From Coemansia sp. RSA 1200 (Eukaryota > Kickxellomycota > Kickxellomycetes > Kickxellales > Kickxellaceae), in assembly GCA_027578915.1 (NCBI GenBank), contig JANBTT010000040.1, forward strand, positions 1 to 64,000: a stretch of 64,000 nt of DNA, given 5' to 3'. Positions 40,881-51,672 of this stretch are shown here, piece by piece (the stretch's first letter is position 1; every line of letters starts with the position of its first letter). Position numbers and translations under genes: made by a program. Under the pieces are notes generated by a model. The model made no database searches and was not told where the DNA came from. It was given only the letters and a program-made list of their open reading frames with translations.

Positions 40881-43800
40881 ATTGGATGATAATAATGATA
40901 ATAATAAAAACAAAGAGTATTACGCAGTAGATGACACAAATGATGAACCAAAGCGAGAGTAAAACCGCAATCGCTGTATAATAAATAGCAAAGGAAAAAG
41001 GCACTACTATACGCTATAATTAAAGAGATCGGGTTTTTATTATTGAAATAACTGTAGTCTTTAGCTACCAGAAACTAGACGAATATAGAGGTCACTTGGA
41101 AAAGCATAGACACAGAATCTCCGGTATTTGGTGTCGTTTTTTTTTTCAGAGCAGCGCCCTTTATGTTATTTATTATACTGGACGAAGCTTGCAATGGCTT
41201 TGGGACTGCAGGAATTCGCCTCGCTTGTATGCAAGCTATTTGCGGGTCTGCGTAGAGAAATAGTGGAAAGAGTAAACAGGCGTGACTGGAGCGCCGCACA
41301 ACAAAGCCAAGAGCTGGAACATACACAAACCCCCATTCCAAAATGGACGTTTATTCATTAAACACATCAGTTTCTATCCTTGTTTCTTTTGTTATTTTTG
41401 AAGGTTGGGATTGAGCATAGCGGCGCATGTGTTTTTTTGGAATATCTGTTCTATTGTTGCTGTTTTTTCCAAGGGGAGAAGAAACAAGACTGCAATTGAG
41501 AATAAGGACAAACAAGAAAGAACCGGTAGGTTAGAAAAGGCCGAATGCTCATACACGGATAACAAACAGAAAAAAACTCAAACAACCAAATAGACCTGGA
41601 GCCAAATGTCCTCATTCTTTCCTGAACGAAAAAAAAATGAAAGAGAAAAAGAATAACAACCGCTAACAGATTTTACGCTGTGTCGGTTGTTAAGGGTTTC
41701 CCTTTTCTTTTCTTTTCTTGTCCTGTATTTTTAAGCTGGTGCACAAGAGCCGAAGGAAACCGAACCAAAGAAAAATGGATGCTCAGCATAAACCACACAT
41801 TATCTTCTTCTTTTAGGCAGCATTTCGATTGATTAATTCTTGTCAAAAATGCAAGTGCTGCGTGCGAGGCTCTAAACCACCATATTCTCCCTATTTGGGT
41901 GTCCTTTAACGGCTGGTAAATGAAGAAGGCTAGAGATTGCATGCGATCAATGTGAATAATCAGGACCGTTGTGGCGCAATTGCTGTGCCAGCTTCCGTGT
42001 GCTTCGTAGCCGCTGGACCACTGTGGAATGCAATGGTCCACAGCAAAAGCTATGATTATGCGCATGTAACAAAACACGGCCCAATCCATGATTGGAAGGC
42101 AAAAGTCAAGAGCGAGGCAAGGATCTTGTGCCACATATCAGAATTTGGAAGCCCGGATTAATTCGGTAAAAGGAAAAAGTCATTTTTTCTTATCAACGTC
42201 AAAATGCTTTGGACCGCCGTCTTACCAACAAGAAACAAGCAAAGAACCAGAATGCCGAATGTTGACAATCTACAATGACAAAGTTAGTGGAGAAAGGCTA
42301 TAACTTTCATTTTCCAACACTAGCTTCCAAATTAGGAACGGATGGATTTGTGTGTATTATCCTCTGCTTTTGTTTACGCTACTACATAATGCAGACGGAC
42401 TTTTAGTCTGCCTTCTAATCCCTAATTAGGTATGTGGAGTTGGACAATACCACGTGTGTTTGAAGGCGTAGAATTCTTTACCCTCATTATTCTCCATCAG
42501 ATATATTGGGACTGTGGTGAACGTTTGACATTGTTTCCAAATATATGCGCGGCGGCGCACTTGCAGACTCCTTTTTTCCCTTTTAGCGGTTTGTTGATGC
42601 TGAACGGACAATTGCGTCTCCGGTCGGTGGAATATTGACAATTGCGTATTTTCGTATATACATTCTACTGGATAAACATGGTTCATAGTTCATAGTTCAT
42701 GGTTTGCTTGTTTGCTTGACATATTCATGGCCAACCCGCTTTTGCTTACTGCCGAATGTTTCATGAATGACAAAATAAAACTAGAATAAACAAGAAAATG
42801 AGATGCTTACTGTGGAGTATGACGTTTGTAGTTTACGTCTCTTGTTGACATGATTCTTGTAAGCTCTAGTATGATTGCCTTTATTTCTACTTTTGGTTCT
42901 CTGTGGCTTCACTAGCCAGCAACAAAAAAAAGGCTTGGCAGCTAGAACCGCCCATAGAATGTCGGCTTTTCTAGTTTATTCTGACTGTCCATTGTACTGC
43001 GCTGCATTTGCTACTGCATAAACATGCGCACACGATTGTGGACTTTAACCTCAAGAGAAACTTCTAAATTCTACTTTGTTGATGATACTAAACGTATGTG
43101 GGTCTTGTTTCTTTAATTTTCTATTGATTATATTCTGGATCTTTTTTATTTATAAAAATTGCTACTGTCTGCTTGTAACGTATAGGCATGTTGAGAACAC
43201 TAAATGTAAAAGTTGCGATAATAATAATAAAACATTCTTCATTAGGTAGCGTCTAAGCATATTAAAAGTAGTACAATTTATGACAAACTCGTGCCATGAT
43301 ATAATAGAGAAAATTGACACTAAAAGTGTCGTCAACACTGCCTAATTAATATACAATGTTAGTTTGCCCCGAGGCAAAAAGATAATGTGCAAATACTCCG
43401 CCACATGGGCTGGAGTGTTTATACAGCAATTAAGGAAAGCCCCATTACACATATAGGGTATAATATACACAAGCTCCTCTACTTGATCGGTTTGTGAATT
43501 CAGGTATTAAGTCCATCAGTATGGCTCCTTTTTTATATTATTCCACTTCAATACAGAATGCCACAGATGGTCATTGCGCCATCTACATAGCACACAGATC
43601 CGTATTTTGATAGAAACCCAACAAGCATGTACTCACTGCATACCACAAATGCTATGGCGCATACAAGCATTCACTTATTTTACTCAATCTATTGTAATAT
43701 GTATGAAGCACCCATCAACAAATCTTGTAAAAGTGGCAATAACATCATCCAAATAGAACGCTATTCATCCGCTCAGCCATTTTACGGCAACTACAAATAA

Positions 43801-43889
43801 AAAATGTTGACATCAACATGGCCACCAAACGTGATATTGCCTCTGTCATATTAGGTATAAGCCTTCCTTTTCTTTATTTATGAAAAAGC
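40881..43889. other. 3-kb AT-rich region with no recognised gene
   Basis: The left end is the promoter of the coiled-coil gene. The rest is AT-rich with frequent stops in all frames. The longest minus-strand frame (41,673-42,134) has no family I recognise and an odd mix of Cys, Trp and His; I do not call it. A short tandem of TTCATAG/TTCATGG lies at about 42,681-42,701. It may be decayed mobile sequence or simply intergenic DNA. Confidence 0.5.
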
Positions 43890-44984
43890 CTAGCCCCATG
43901 GGTCGAAAATGACCTTTAGAATTCCACTAGCCTGAGATTCAAATAGCGTGTACATCTTTTCCGCGCATGAAAGTGGTACTCTATGACTGATAATCTGCGA
44001 CACTCCCGATTTGCCTACAGCATGAAATAGCTCTGGCATAAGAGAGCGTGCAGGGCACCTACCACTACGGAATGTGATGTTTTTGTCGTAGCACTGCTCC
44101 GGACTCACTGGGAACCCTCTGTCATGGGCATGGACACCAACAGAAGAAACCACGCCACCCGGCCGCACAAGCTGGAAGCTGGTCTCTAGTGCTTGGTACG
44201 CACCAACTACCTCGAGAACTGCATCAACACCATAGCCACCGTTAGCTGAGCGAGTGGCTTCCTGTATTATCTTTTGAGGATCCTGATCTGGATATACTGG
44301 CATGGCACCCATGTCCTTTGCCTTTTGTAGTCTCGATGCGACACGATCAATTGCATATATCTGCTCAAATCCAAGAGCTTGCGCGCCTGCAATAGCGCAA
44401 AGCCCCACTGGTCCACAGCCAACAACCGCAAGCGTCAATTCCTCTTTTGGAACCCCAGAACGAGCTAACGCATCCAAGGCATTACGAGCACAAAAATAAC
44501 CCGTTGCAAATATGTCGCCCAAAAGCACACCATTCTCAAATGAGACGTCTGGTGGTAGAACAACCAGCGTGCCATCCGCATTAGGAACACGCGCAAACTG
44601 AGCTTGTGCACCGTGTATTCCATCTCCAGTTCTTTCGTCGATCCATCCAAACAGCTTCGCCTTCTCACAGCGACTCGAGAGCGCGTGGTTGCAGAACCAA
44701 CAGCTTCCGCATGCCGTAGTGAAGCTTGCAGCTACCCGTGCTCCAGGCTCAAGCTGGACTCCAGCGCCAACTTGCTCGACAACGCCAGCAAACTCGTGGC
44801 CGCACACGGTGCCTTGTCTTAGCCCCTTTTCGGCACCTCTATATGGATGCAAATCAGAACCGCAAAGCCCGCACGCCATTACACGGACTATCGCTTCTCC
44901 TTCCTGAGGATCTGTTGGCCGCAGAACCTGCTCGTATGCAACCTTGTATGGCTGCTTGAAAACAACGGCTTGCATAGTGGCCAT
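43890..44984 (-). CDS. Zinc-dependent medium-chain alcohol/polyol dehydrogenase
   Basis: A 364-residue zinc-type MDR dehydrogenase that oxidises an alcohol or polyol with NAD(P). The catalytic zinc ligands are visible: C41 in CGLCGSDLH and H63/E64 in GHEFAG. The structural zinc set C92, C95, C98 and C106 (CGSCWFCNHALSSRC) is complete. The Rossmann motif VVGCGPVGL is near residue 190, followed by IYAIDRV, where the acidic residue suggests NAD preference. LRPGGVVSSVGVHAHDRGFP is usual for the family. The substrate is uncertain: formaldehyde, butanediol and glycerol-type relatives share these motifs. The start at 44984 gives a normal N-terminus; an upstream extension without ATG is ignored. It is divergent from the trypsin-fold gene. 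Confidence 0.92.
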   Translation of the reverse strand: MATMQAVVFKQPYKVAYEQVLRPTDPQEGEAIVRVMACGLCGSDLHPYRGAEKGLRQGTVCGHEFAGVVEQVGAGVQLEPGARVAASFTTACGSCWFCNHALSSRCEKAKLFGWIDERTGDGIHGAQAQFARVPNADGTLVVLPPDVSFENGVLLGDIFATGYFCARNALDALARSGVPKEELTLAVVGCGPVGLCAIAGAQALGFEQIYAIDRVASRLQKAKDMGAMPVYPDQDPQKIIQEATRSANGGYGVDAVLEVVGAYQALETSFQLVRPGGVVSSVGVHAHDRGFPVSPEQCYDKNITFRSGRCPARSLMPELFHAVGKSGVSQIISHRVPLSCAEKMYTLFESQASGILKVIFDPWG

Positions 44985-45903
44985 CTTCTGTATGATTTCA
45001 CGTCCACTCTGTATTATCTTTTCCCGTATTTTGTACCAAAAACAAATAAACCAAGTAAGCAAGGAAAGAACCACTAAAAGAAAGGGACAAAATAACAAAA
45101 AGTACGCATCCTTTCTCTCTTGTTCTTCCTCTCTTTCGCACTCTTTTCCCCCTACAAGCCAGGCTTAAGAATCAACAATAAAGTGATGTGTGCCTATTCT
45201 TCATCCGACATCTACAGCCGTGGGAGAATTTCTACACATTGCAAGTATTTGCTAGTGTTGGTTGCACCTGTTATCTCCTGCAAAAGGAAGGAACCGACAA
45301 TTCCAAAATTTTGCATTTACAGCATTTTCCGCTCCTTGCCTAATAATATAATAGCCAATTCGGGCAAGAAAAGAAAATATAGGCGTTTTGGCGCGCTTTT
45401 CCTTGGGCCTATTTTAGCTAAATCTAAAATAAAAACTTTGAAAGGGATTTTCCAGACTATTTTTATCCCTTTTCTGTTGCTTCTTGCGCCTTTCAAACAC
45501 TTGCAAAGTCTGTGTAAAGGGGGAGCGAGGAGGATGGCCTTGCATCTTCTTTCTGGAACAAAGTTCCTTGCCTTGCTTTTCGTTTTACTCTTGTCCTTTT
45601 GTTTCCGTTCTTGCGTTTTGTTTTGATTCTGCTATATTTATTATTCTATCCTGTCCACTGCTAACACATTTTCCCTTATTTGGCATTATACACTTGGTTC
45701 CAAGATACATTGTTTGCACATTATCTGAACTACTACAATCTTCTCTCTCCGCATACACCACCACACATATACTACCACAGCAATAGGGGCTGGTTGTATT
45801 CACCCGCTTCATCCCCAGGTTTACTGACCACAGACGCTCGTTGTTTAATCTTTGTTGTTACTACCATAGCAACCCCCCCCCCCGCACCAATAATACCCTA
45901 GTT
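44985..45903. other. Divergent intergenic region between the dehydrogenase and trypsin-fold genes
   Basis: 919 bases holding both promoters. The right half is pyrimidine-rich toward the plus-strand gene. A run of ten or so C lies at about 45,872-45,881, 23 bases before the start codon. Small ORFs have no protein-like pattern. Confidence 0.45.
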
Positions 45904-47169
45904 ATGGCTTTATCCGTGAAAGGACACAACAGAACGCCCCTACTGGCAGCATTGTTCGCACTGCTTTGTGTGCTTTGCATGCTAACAAACCATCGCATGG
46001 TGGCAGCCGCCGAAGACAGCAGTTCTTCTTCATCGGTTGTTGACTTGTCGGACTATCCATCGGTCCTATACGTCGCCACTCCATATTCACTCTGCTTTGG
46101 CGCACTCATCAACGAAAAGACGGTTTTAACCGATGCGCGCTGCCTGTATCCATTCCAAGACCAGGACAAGATCCCCAGCGAGGTCAAGGGGGTTCTTGAC
46201 CCGAAATATCTCATGGTTGCAGCCCCCACGACCAACATCTCGGCAACAATGCACAGCATTCTGCTATCCACCCAAGTGTACAGCGATATCAGCCAGGCTG
46301 GATACAGAGCCAGTACATTCATGGGGCTTGTTGCAAACTACGTGGACAACTCTACCTTCTATGCAGTTAACACATCGAGCGTACATGCCTACTACCCGCA
46401 GAGTCAGTATGTTGATTCAGCAGAGCAGAACTTTGATGTTGGAATTGTCACACTGTTGCGCTCAATCGACAAAACAGAGACAGCCTTGCTCCAGCTGGAC
46501 GACCTGGAAGCAAACATGGCTGGGCTCTCGGCACTCACTTTCTCGCCAGCAGACACCACCACCAATGCTGCCACACAGCAAAAGCTTTACCAGGGCATTG
46601 ATCTGACCAAGGTCAAAATAACAGACGTGAGCTCGTTAAGCCGCAGCTCCTGCGATAGCAACTACATGGACGCATTCGATCTCAAGAACATGAAGAGCTT
46701 TGATGGTCACTCGCTGCCAAAAAACAGTTCGCCCATCTACTGCTCATCGATGTATGACAATACAACCAAGTGCAGCTTGGACACAAGCGTTGGTATCAGT
46801 AGCTCGGCGTCCGATATCAATTCGGTTGATCTCAACTCGACTCTGTTTTTTGTTACAAGCGGCTCCAAGCTAAGGATTGTCGGTGTTGGACTACCACATC
46901 TGTTTGAGGTGCGGTCGGATAGCTCGGATTCGTGCGAGTCCAACGGGTTTGTTTACTTCCCGCGCACAGGACTGTACACAGACTGGATCGGGTGGGCGTC
47001 ATCCGGATCATTCGACTCTGACGGAGCCTGGTCCAACAAGCCACTGCCAAGCGGCAACGTTGCCGACTTTGTCAAGGACGGGGCAGCCAGTTTGCTGTCT
47101 CCATCCATTAGATCCACTGCTGCTGTTGTTTTGGGATCGGTTCTTGCATCTCTTTCGATTATCTTCTAG
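45904..47169 (+). CDS. Secreted GPI-anchored trypsin-fold protein lacking the catalytic histidine
   Basis: A 421-residue secreted protein related to S1 (trypsin-like) proteases. A signal peptide occupies about residues 10-36. The S1 opening is recognisable: CFGALINEKTVLTDARC (C64 to C80) corresponds to the protease pattern C-GGSLI...VLTAAHC, but the His is replaced by Arg (R79). The Asp region is kept (NFDVGIVTLL, D178). Near the C-terminus comes YTDWIGW, as in the last helix of trypsin. No GDSGGP motif is seen. After residue 400 a Ser/Ala stretch and a hydrophobic tail (STAAVVLGSVLASLSIIF) form a typical GPI signal. NxS/T sites are frequent. I infer a cell-surface pseudoprotease, perhaps for binding; the role is unknown. 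Start: ATG at 45904. Confidence 0.72.
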   Translation: MALSVKGHNRTPLLAALFALLCVLCMLTNHRMVAAAEDSSSSSSVVDLSDYPSVLYVATPYSLCFGALINEKTVLTDARCLYPFQDQDKIPSEVKGVLDPKYLMVAAPTTNISATMHSILLSTQVYSDISQAGYRASTFMGLVANYVDNSTFYAVNTSSVHAYYPQSQYVDSAEQNFDVGIVTLLRSIDKTETALLQLDDLEANMAGLSALTFSPADTTTNAATQQKLYQGIDLTKVKITDVSSLSRSSCDSNYMDAFDLKNMKSFDGHSLPKNSSPIYCSSMYDNTTKCSLDTSVGISSSASDINSVDLNSTLFFVTSGSKLRIVGVGLPHLFEVRSDSSDSCESNGFVYFPRTGLYTDWIGWASSGSFDSDGAWSNKPLPSGNVADFVKDGAASLLSPSIRSTAAVVLGSVLASLSIIF

Positions 47170-47342
47170 TCGTTGGTCCAAGATTACCAAAAGCTGGATT
47201 AACAACAATACATGCCACTGTTGAAATAAAATAAAAAACAACAGTTAGAAACAACAAAATAGAAAGAATAATAGACAAAGAAAAACAAAAGCAGGTCCAG
47301 CCTGTCAAAAACACCCACATTCGGCCCTTGGCCAAATGCGTT

Positions 47343-48974
47343 TTATTCTGCGAGTTTCGACGACACATTTGATGGGGGATTGTAGGGCTTGGTCCTTGAG
47401 TTGGTGTTAGTGCTTTTGTTGGTTGCAACTGCTCCTTTTTCTAGGGGTTTTTGTTTCTCCAAACGTGTGCTGATGTTTGCTTTGTTTGCCCGGTTCTCAG
47501 TTGCCCGCGTGGCCCGCATGTAGCTGGGCGTGCTGTTCCGCTCATCGCTTGTGGTCTTCAGCTGCTTGGCTGCACGGTTCTTGTTGCGCATGGGAGCAGC
47601 AGATGCCAACCGCTTTGTTGCACTCTTGAGCGGCGCTGGTTTGTTTATTCTCCCACCGCTTTGCTTCAGCGCCTTCACTTTTGGCTCGGAAGGCTTGGAA
47701 TTGATGTACGCCTTTATCTTCGACTCGACGTTGCGGTAGTTGGCTGCATTTGCTGGCTGTTTCTGATCAGTGCTCTGCTTGGCTGCCTTTGTCGTATCCG
47801 CACTGTTCATCGTGTTGGAAGGGAGGGTCGTGGCGTCCGTGGCTAGAAGTGCTTTGGGCATGTCTATTTCTTGGGACTCAGATGCTACTAGTGGCTTATT
47901 GGCTGATGGTGGGGGTTGGGCATCCGGGCTTTGCTTTTTGTCATTTGTAATGGCAGACTCTGAAGACGTAGTCGAGCTTTCCGCAATGGGAATGCTCTCA
48001 GAAGCATTTAATTCTGGCACGAATCCTGTCTCTGTAGGCAATTCTCCCTTTTCCTGCGATACACCACACTCGGTGGCTTCTTCGGTGTTCGCTGTTGAAA
48101 TAATGCTTTCTGTAGACAAGACTGGTGCTTTCTCTTCCATCTTCTCCTGGGATTTGTTGACGAAAAGTGTTGTTGGAGACACGCCATTCAGATCCACTGA
48201 TATGCTACGGTTGTCATGAATAGCGGTCCTGGATCCCCCAGCAGACGAAGCAGAAATCCTTGGTGCCTGAGTGCGCTGTACTTTAGATGTCATCGCCTTA
48301 ACATGCGCCGATTCCTGATTCTTGGCTTTAACGACCTTTGGCGATGCAAAAAGAACCTCAAACCGTGGCCGCTTGTTGGTATCAAGAGTGCTTTCATCGG
48401 GTTTGGGACGCTTATTATTCGGGGTAGTCTTAACAGGCGTCTTTCTTGCCGACCAGTGGTTTACTATGGAATCGTCGTCTCCAAAGATCTTGTCATGTGC
48501 TTTATCAAAAACTGTTGTTTTCCCAGAAGTCATGGCCTTTCTCGGTGTTTCTTCAACAATGTTGCGCGTGGCGTTGTACTGTTTAATGGCATCTTTACGC
48601 TGGCTATCCGCAAGAGATAGGGCCCGTGTTTCCATCTCCGCTATCACCTGCTCAGCGACACTCGAAAACTGAGGCTTGTCTGCACAGTCTGTATCTTCTT
48701 GTGCTTGGGATTCAGGTGTGCCGTAAAGACTGCCATTTGTGTCCTCCGCCTGGTTACCGCTCTCGATATCACTGGATTCAGTTCCTTCATCCTTTTTCTC
48801 GATAGAGGCATTACAATCCAGGCCATCATCTGCCTTTGTTGTCTCCAAAAGCTGCTCAATGAGCTCTTCGTTCTTTCCATTCGCTTTGATGCCGTTCTTC
48901 TTGCAGAGTGTCTGTAGCTGCTTGCGCTTCATTTTTTGGAGCTCATCAACGTTAAGATCTGTAATAGTTGTCAT
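47343..48974 (-). CDS. SAP-domain protein resembling NuSAP
   Basis: A 543-residue basic, mostly disordered protein. The N-terminal SAP domain (about residues 8-45: LQKMKRKQLQTLCKKNGIKANGK cut short here, with the Leu/Lys/Gly pattern) suggests DNA or chromatin binding. Near residue 172 a block HDKIFGDDDSIVNHWSARK follows the pattern H-x3-F-x4-SI-x6-RK that I recall from the conserved block of animal NuSAP. The rest is Lys/Ser/Thr/Pro-rich with many S/T-P sites and a highly basic C-terminus (KSATKRLASAAPMRNKNRAAK), as expected for microtubule binding. NuSAP bundles spindle microtubules around chromatin. Homology is inferred from one domain plus one motif. Start: ATG at 48974; an upstream in-frame extension has no ATG. 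It converges on the trypsin-fold gene. Confidence 0.62.
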   Translation of the reverse strand: MTTITDLNVDELQKMKRKQLQTLCKKNGIKANGKNEELIEQLLETTKADDGLDCNASIEKKDEGTESSDIESGNQAEDTNGSLYGTPESQAQEDTDCADKPQFSSVAEQVIAEMETRALSLADSQRKDAIKQYNATRNIVEETPRKAMTSGKTTVFDKAHDKIFGDDDSIVNHWSARKTPVKTTPNNKRPKPDESTLDTNKRPRFEVLFASPKVVKAKNQESAHVKAMTSKVQRTQAPRISASSAGGSRTAIHDNRSISVDLNGVSPTTLFVNKSQEKMEEKAPVLSTESIISTANTEEATECGVSQEKGELPTETGFVPELNASESIPIAESSTTSSESAITNDKKQSPDAQPPPSANKPLVASESQEIDMPKALLATDATTLPSNTMNSADTTKAAKQSTDQKQPANAANYRNVESKIKAYINSKPSEPKVKALKQSGGRINKPAPLKSATKRLASAAPMRNKNRAAKQLKTTSDERNSTPSYMRATRATENRANKANISTRLEKQKPLEKGAVATNKSTNTNSRTKPYNPPSNVSSKLAE

Positions 48975-50187
48975 GACCTTTGCTAACAACAATGTAGTTT
49001 TATTCCCAGCGGAATTGGAATCTGTCAAAATATCAAACAGTAATATAAAGCAAATGCTTTGAGAAATAAAGAATATTTAAAAACAACTCTAACCAGAATA
49101 AAAAAGAAGTAAAAGAGAAAAACGCCAAGATTTCCTCTTTCCACTGCTTTTGTGAGCCATATTATTGTTTACGTTAATCATATTGGTGGCTTTTTGTTTA
49201 CGATAGTGCATTTTGAGCCAATGGCATCGACTCATTCGAACGCGTCTTTGCATAAATCAGCCATGTTTTGATTTCTAAAAAAAGTCGGTTCGGTTCGGCT
49301 TGTATTAAAACTAATAAATGTGAACTGCAGTTTGGTGAAAGTCCATAAAATAGCACTTGTAATTTACTACAATGTTTATTTAAACATATGCTATTGAAAA
49401 ATGACAACTAAGATATTTACAAAAGCCAGCAGGCTGATGCCATCTAAACCACGGTTTCCTTTTTACGGTTATGTTAAAGCACTGTCTTAATATCAATTCC
49501 AATTCAACAGAATCTAATGAAAGTATGCATCAAAATAAAGGCGAAATGTGGCTGACTGGGTTTCCCAATACCTGAAGGTTATTATGGCACTTTTTGCATA
49601 ATCCAGTATAATCATCACATTTTTCTTTAGCTCTTTGACAAAATTCGTTATTCTTGTATGATGTACATTGCCCACACCTGTATATGCACATTCTTTTTGG
49701 AACAAATATCTATTAGTACGTTAATGGTAGTGTATTTCTGTTGAGCAGTGGTGTGAAGATTGTTCGATAAATGAATAAATTTTTATATTACTTTTCAATC
49801 TTTGGAATGTATAGCAGCATGCTTCATATATCTAGAAAATCCACGAACATATATCGTGGCCTTGTTTATATCTACACATACGCAGTTTGTGAGTATTGCA
49901 TAAAAGATTATTAATTCGCGTGTGTATTTTGAGTACCAGATTTACCAATATCTAATTGTGTATCAGTTTGTGTATTTCCAAATTGCAAAGCTACATTATT
50001 AATTTAATATATTTATTATCCAGGTACTATATCATATTAGCACTATTACATATCCTTTTACACTCTTCACATATGCCATATCCTAGGTTAGACAGATATT
50101 TGTATAATAATCATAATTAATTGCTGATATGCTTTAATATGAGGCAAACCATAAAAGCTATATACTGCTGGATGTGTAAGCAATACT
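48975..50187. other. AT-rich intergenic region upstream of the NuSAP-like gene
   Basis: About 1.2 kb, strongly AT-rich right of 49,380. It holds the NuSAP-like promoter and the 3' side of the GCIP-like gene. Part of it (about 49,855-49,980) resembles 58,390-58,500 in order and sequence, including the shared string CTAATTGTG. Confidence 0.45.
49240..49245. promoter_or_regulatory. ACGCGT (MCB-type) box upstream of the NuSAP-like gene
   Basis: The palindrome ACGCGT lies 266 bases before the NuSAP-like ATG. MBF-type factors bind this in fungi to drive G1/S genes. One match in 1.2 kb could be chance, although the surrounding DNA is AT-rich, which makes it less likely. Confidence 0.3.
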
Positions 50188-51225
50188 CTAGCGCACAATA
50201 CTTGTGCTCTCATGTGTAGCATCAAGATGCTTGCGGCATGTTTCAAACCACTTCAAATGCGAGTCATCTACAAAGGTAATGGCCAGTGTGATAAGTTCTG
50301 AAAGCACTTTCTGCAGTTTACTCGATTCAATCTCAACCTGCCGCAGCCAAGAATCGTCATCAATAAACAAAGCAGCAGAAAGCTCGTCCACCGCGTCCTG
50401 CACGGGTTTTCCAAGATCAACCAGGCGGTCCAGCCACATAACATGCTCCTCGTCCAAGACTTTGCAATCCCGGATACACCGCAATCCAATCTTGTCGCAT
50501 GCATGCTTTGTGGATATCAATAGACGCTGCACTTTGAGAACTTGCTCCAATCTCCCTGGAGGAATATCGGGGTCCAAATCATCCATGCTGTCGTCGCTAA
50601 ACTCATCATCCGCATTCTGTTTGCCCTGTTCTTTTGAAGTTTCGCTGTCCTTGTACTCCTTCACCGTCTCCTCCAGCTCCTCAACTGCATCTTTTACTAG
50701 GCTCCCAACCGAACTCTGCCATGCCAGCATGGCGGTTGCACGGTTGTCCGCAGGCAATTGCACAAGCATTTTGCAGTGCTCCCAGAAAATTCCTGAAGCA
50801 GAGGTATAAGACACTTCGTACAGTGCAGTCTTGTCAATCTCAACTTTTTCTTCAATAAAAGAGTTGATCAGCCCAACAGCTGATATCAACGAGTGACAAA
50901 TGGCCTTTTGGATAGCCCCCAGATACAGCTTGCCGGCTGTTTTTGGAATTGAGTCGGCTTTTTTCACTAGATGGAAGAGCCCAGCGTTGATCTTTGGGCA
51001 TAATGCGCGGATCTCAGTGTCCAAAGCTGGCGGTTTGCATGCAATGATAAATCGAGTAGCTTCTTTGTCTATAGCAGTTGCAAGCTCCTTGACGCTGTCT
51101 CTGAATTTGGGGCCTGAGAAGTTGGCAAGAGGCTCCTCGGAGCCCTCAAGCTTGCGCACATGATCTAGTAGAACAACGATACTGAGCGCTGCTGAACGCA
51201 GATACTTTTGTGTCTCCTTTTTCAT
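50188..51225 (-). CDS. GCIP/CCNDBP1-like protein (cyclin-D1-binding protein 1 family)
   Basis: A 345-residue, all-helical protein. An N-terminal helical half (LDHVRKLEGSEEP..., then FRDSVKELATAIDKEATRF) and the later block VGLINSFIEEK follow the layout I associate with cyclin-D1-binding protein 1 (GCIP). A long acidic insert (DDEFSDDSMDDLDPDIPPG, about residues 206-224) divides it from a second helical half (LEQVLKVQRLLISTKHACDKIGLRC; WLDRLVDLGKPVQDAVDELSAALF). In animals GCIP binds cyclin D and bHLH factors; its function in fungi is not known to me. Start: ATG at 51225. It is divergent from the candidate securin, 447 bases away. Confidence 0.6.
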   Translation of the reverse strand: MKKETQKYLRSAALSIVVLLDHVRKLEGSEEPLANFSGPKFRDSVKELATAIDKEATRFIIACKPPALDTEIRALCPKINAGLFHLVKKADSIPKTAGKLYLGAIQKAICHSLISAVGLINSFIEEKVEIDKTALYEVSYTSASGIFWEHCKMLVQLPADNRATAMLAWQSSVGSLVKDAVEELEETVKEYKDSETSKEQGKQNADDEFSDDSMDDLDPDIPPGRLEQVLKVQRLLISTKHACDKIGLRCIRDCKVLDEEHVMWLDRLVDLGKPVQDAVDELSAALFIDDDSWLRQVEIESSKLQKVLSELITLAITFVDDSHLKWFETCRKHLDATHESTSIVR

Positions 51226-51672
51226 ATTGACGTTTAAAAAATTGAGTGAAAAGATACAAAAAGTTTGTTTTTTGGCTTAATAATGAAGAGTAATGAATTG
51301 AATACACATTTTATAAAGAAAAAGTTGTAGAGTAGAAAAAAACCTCATGAGCAGCTAAAAAAAGCAGCACAAAAAAATTGTTGATCATGGTCACCGATTT
51401 GATTTATGGATTTGATGAATTGTGATAGTGTGAAAGCAAGCGATTGGCCAATCTTTTGTTGACTGTAAAATCCAAACAAATGTTTTTTTGTTTACATTTG
51501 TTGATGTTTAAAACGAAAACGCTCCCTTTAAAAAGGACAGAACGAGATGAGCTAGAGAGTTTTCCTGGGGTTTTTTTTTTCACTTTTTTTTTTCTTTCAT
51601 CCACACTTTTAATAATAACTTTTTCTTCTAACAGCAGACATCATTTAATTCTTTACCTTTGCTATATTCGCA
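51226..51672. promoter_or_regulatory. Shared divergent promoter of the GCIP-like and securin-like genes
   Basis: 447 bases, AT-rich, between outward-facing start codons. A CCAAT box occurs near 51,446 (GGCCAATC). No ACGCGT seen. Confidence 0.5.

Noticed and set aside
41673..42134. 153-aa minus-strand ORF in the AT-rich gap
   Set aside because: Odd composition, no domain pattern, no neighbours to support it; likely a chance frame.
44985..45098. Hydrophobic N-terminal extension of the alcohol dehydrogenase
   Set aside because: No ATG in the extension; MDR dehydrogenases are soluble and the ATG at 44984 gives a standard N-terminus.
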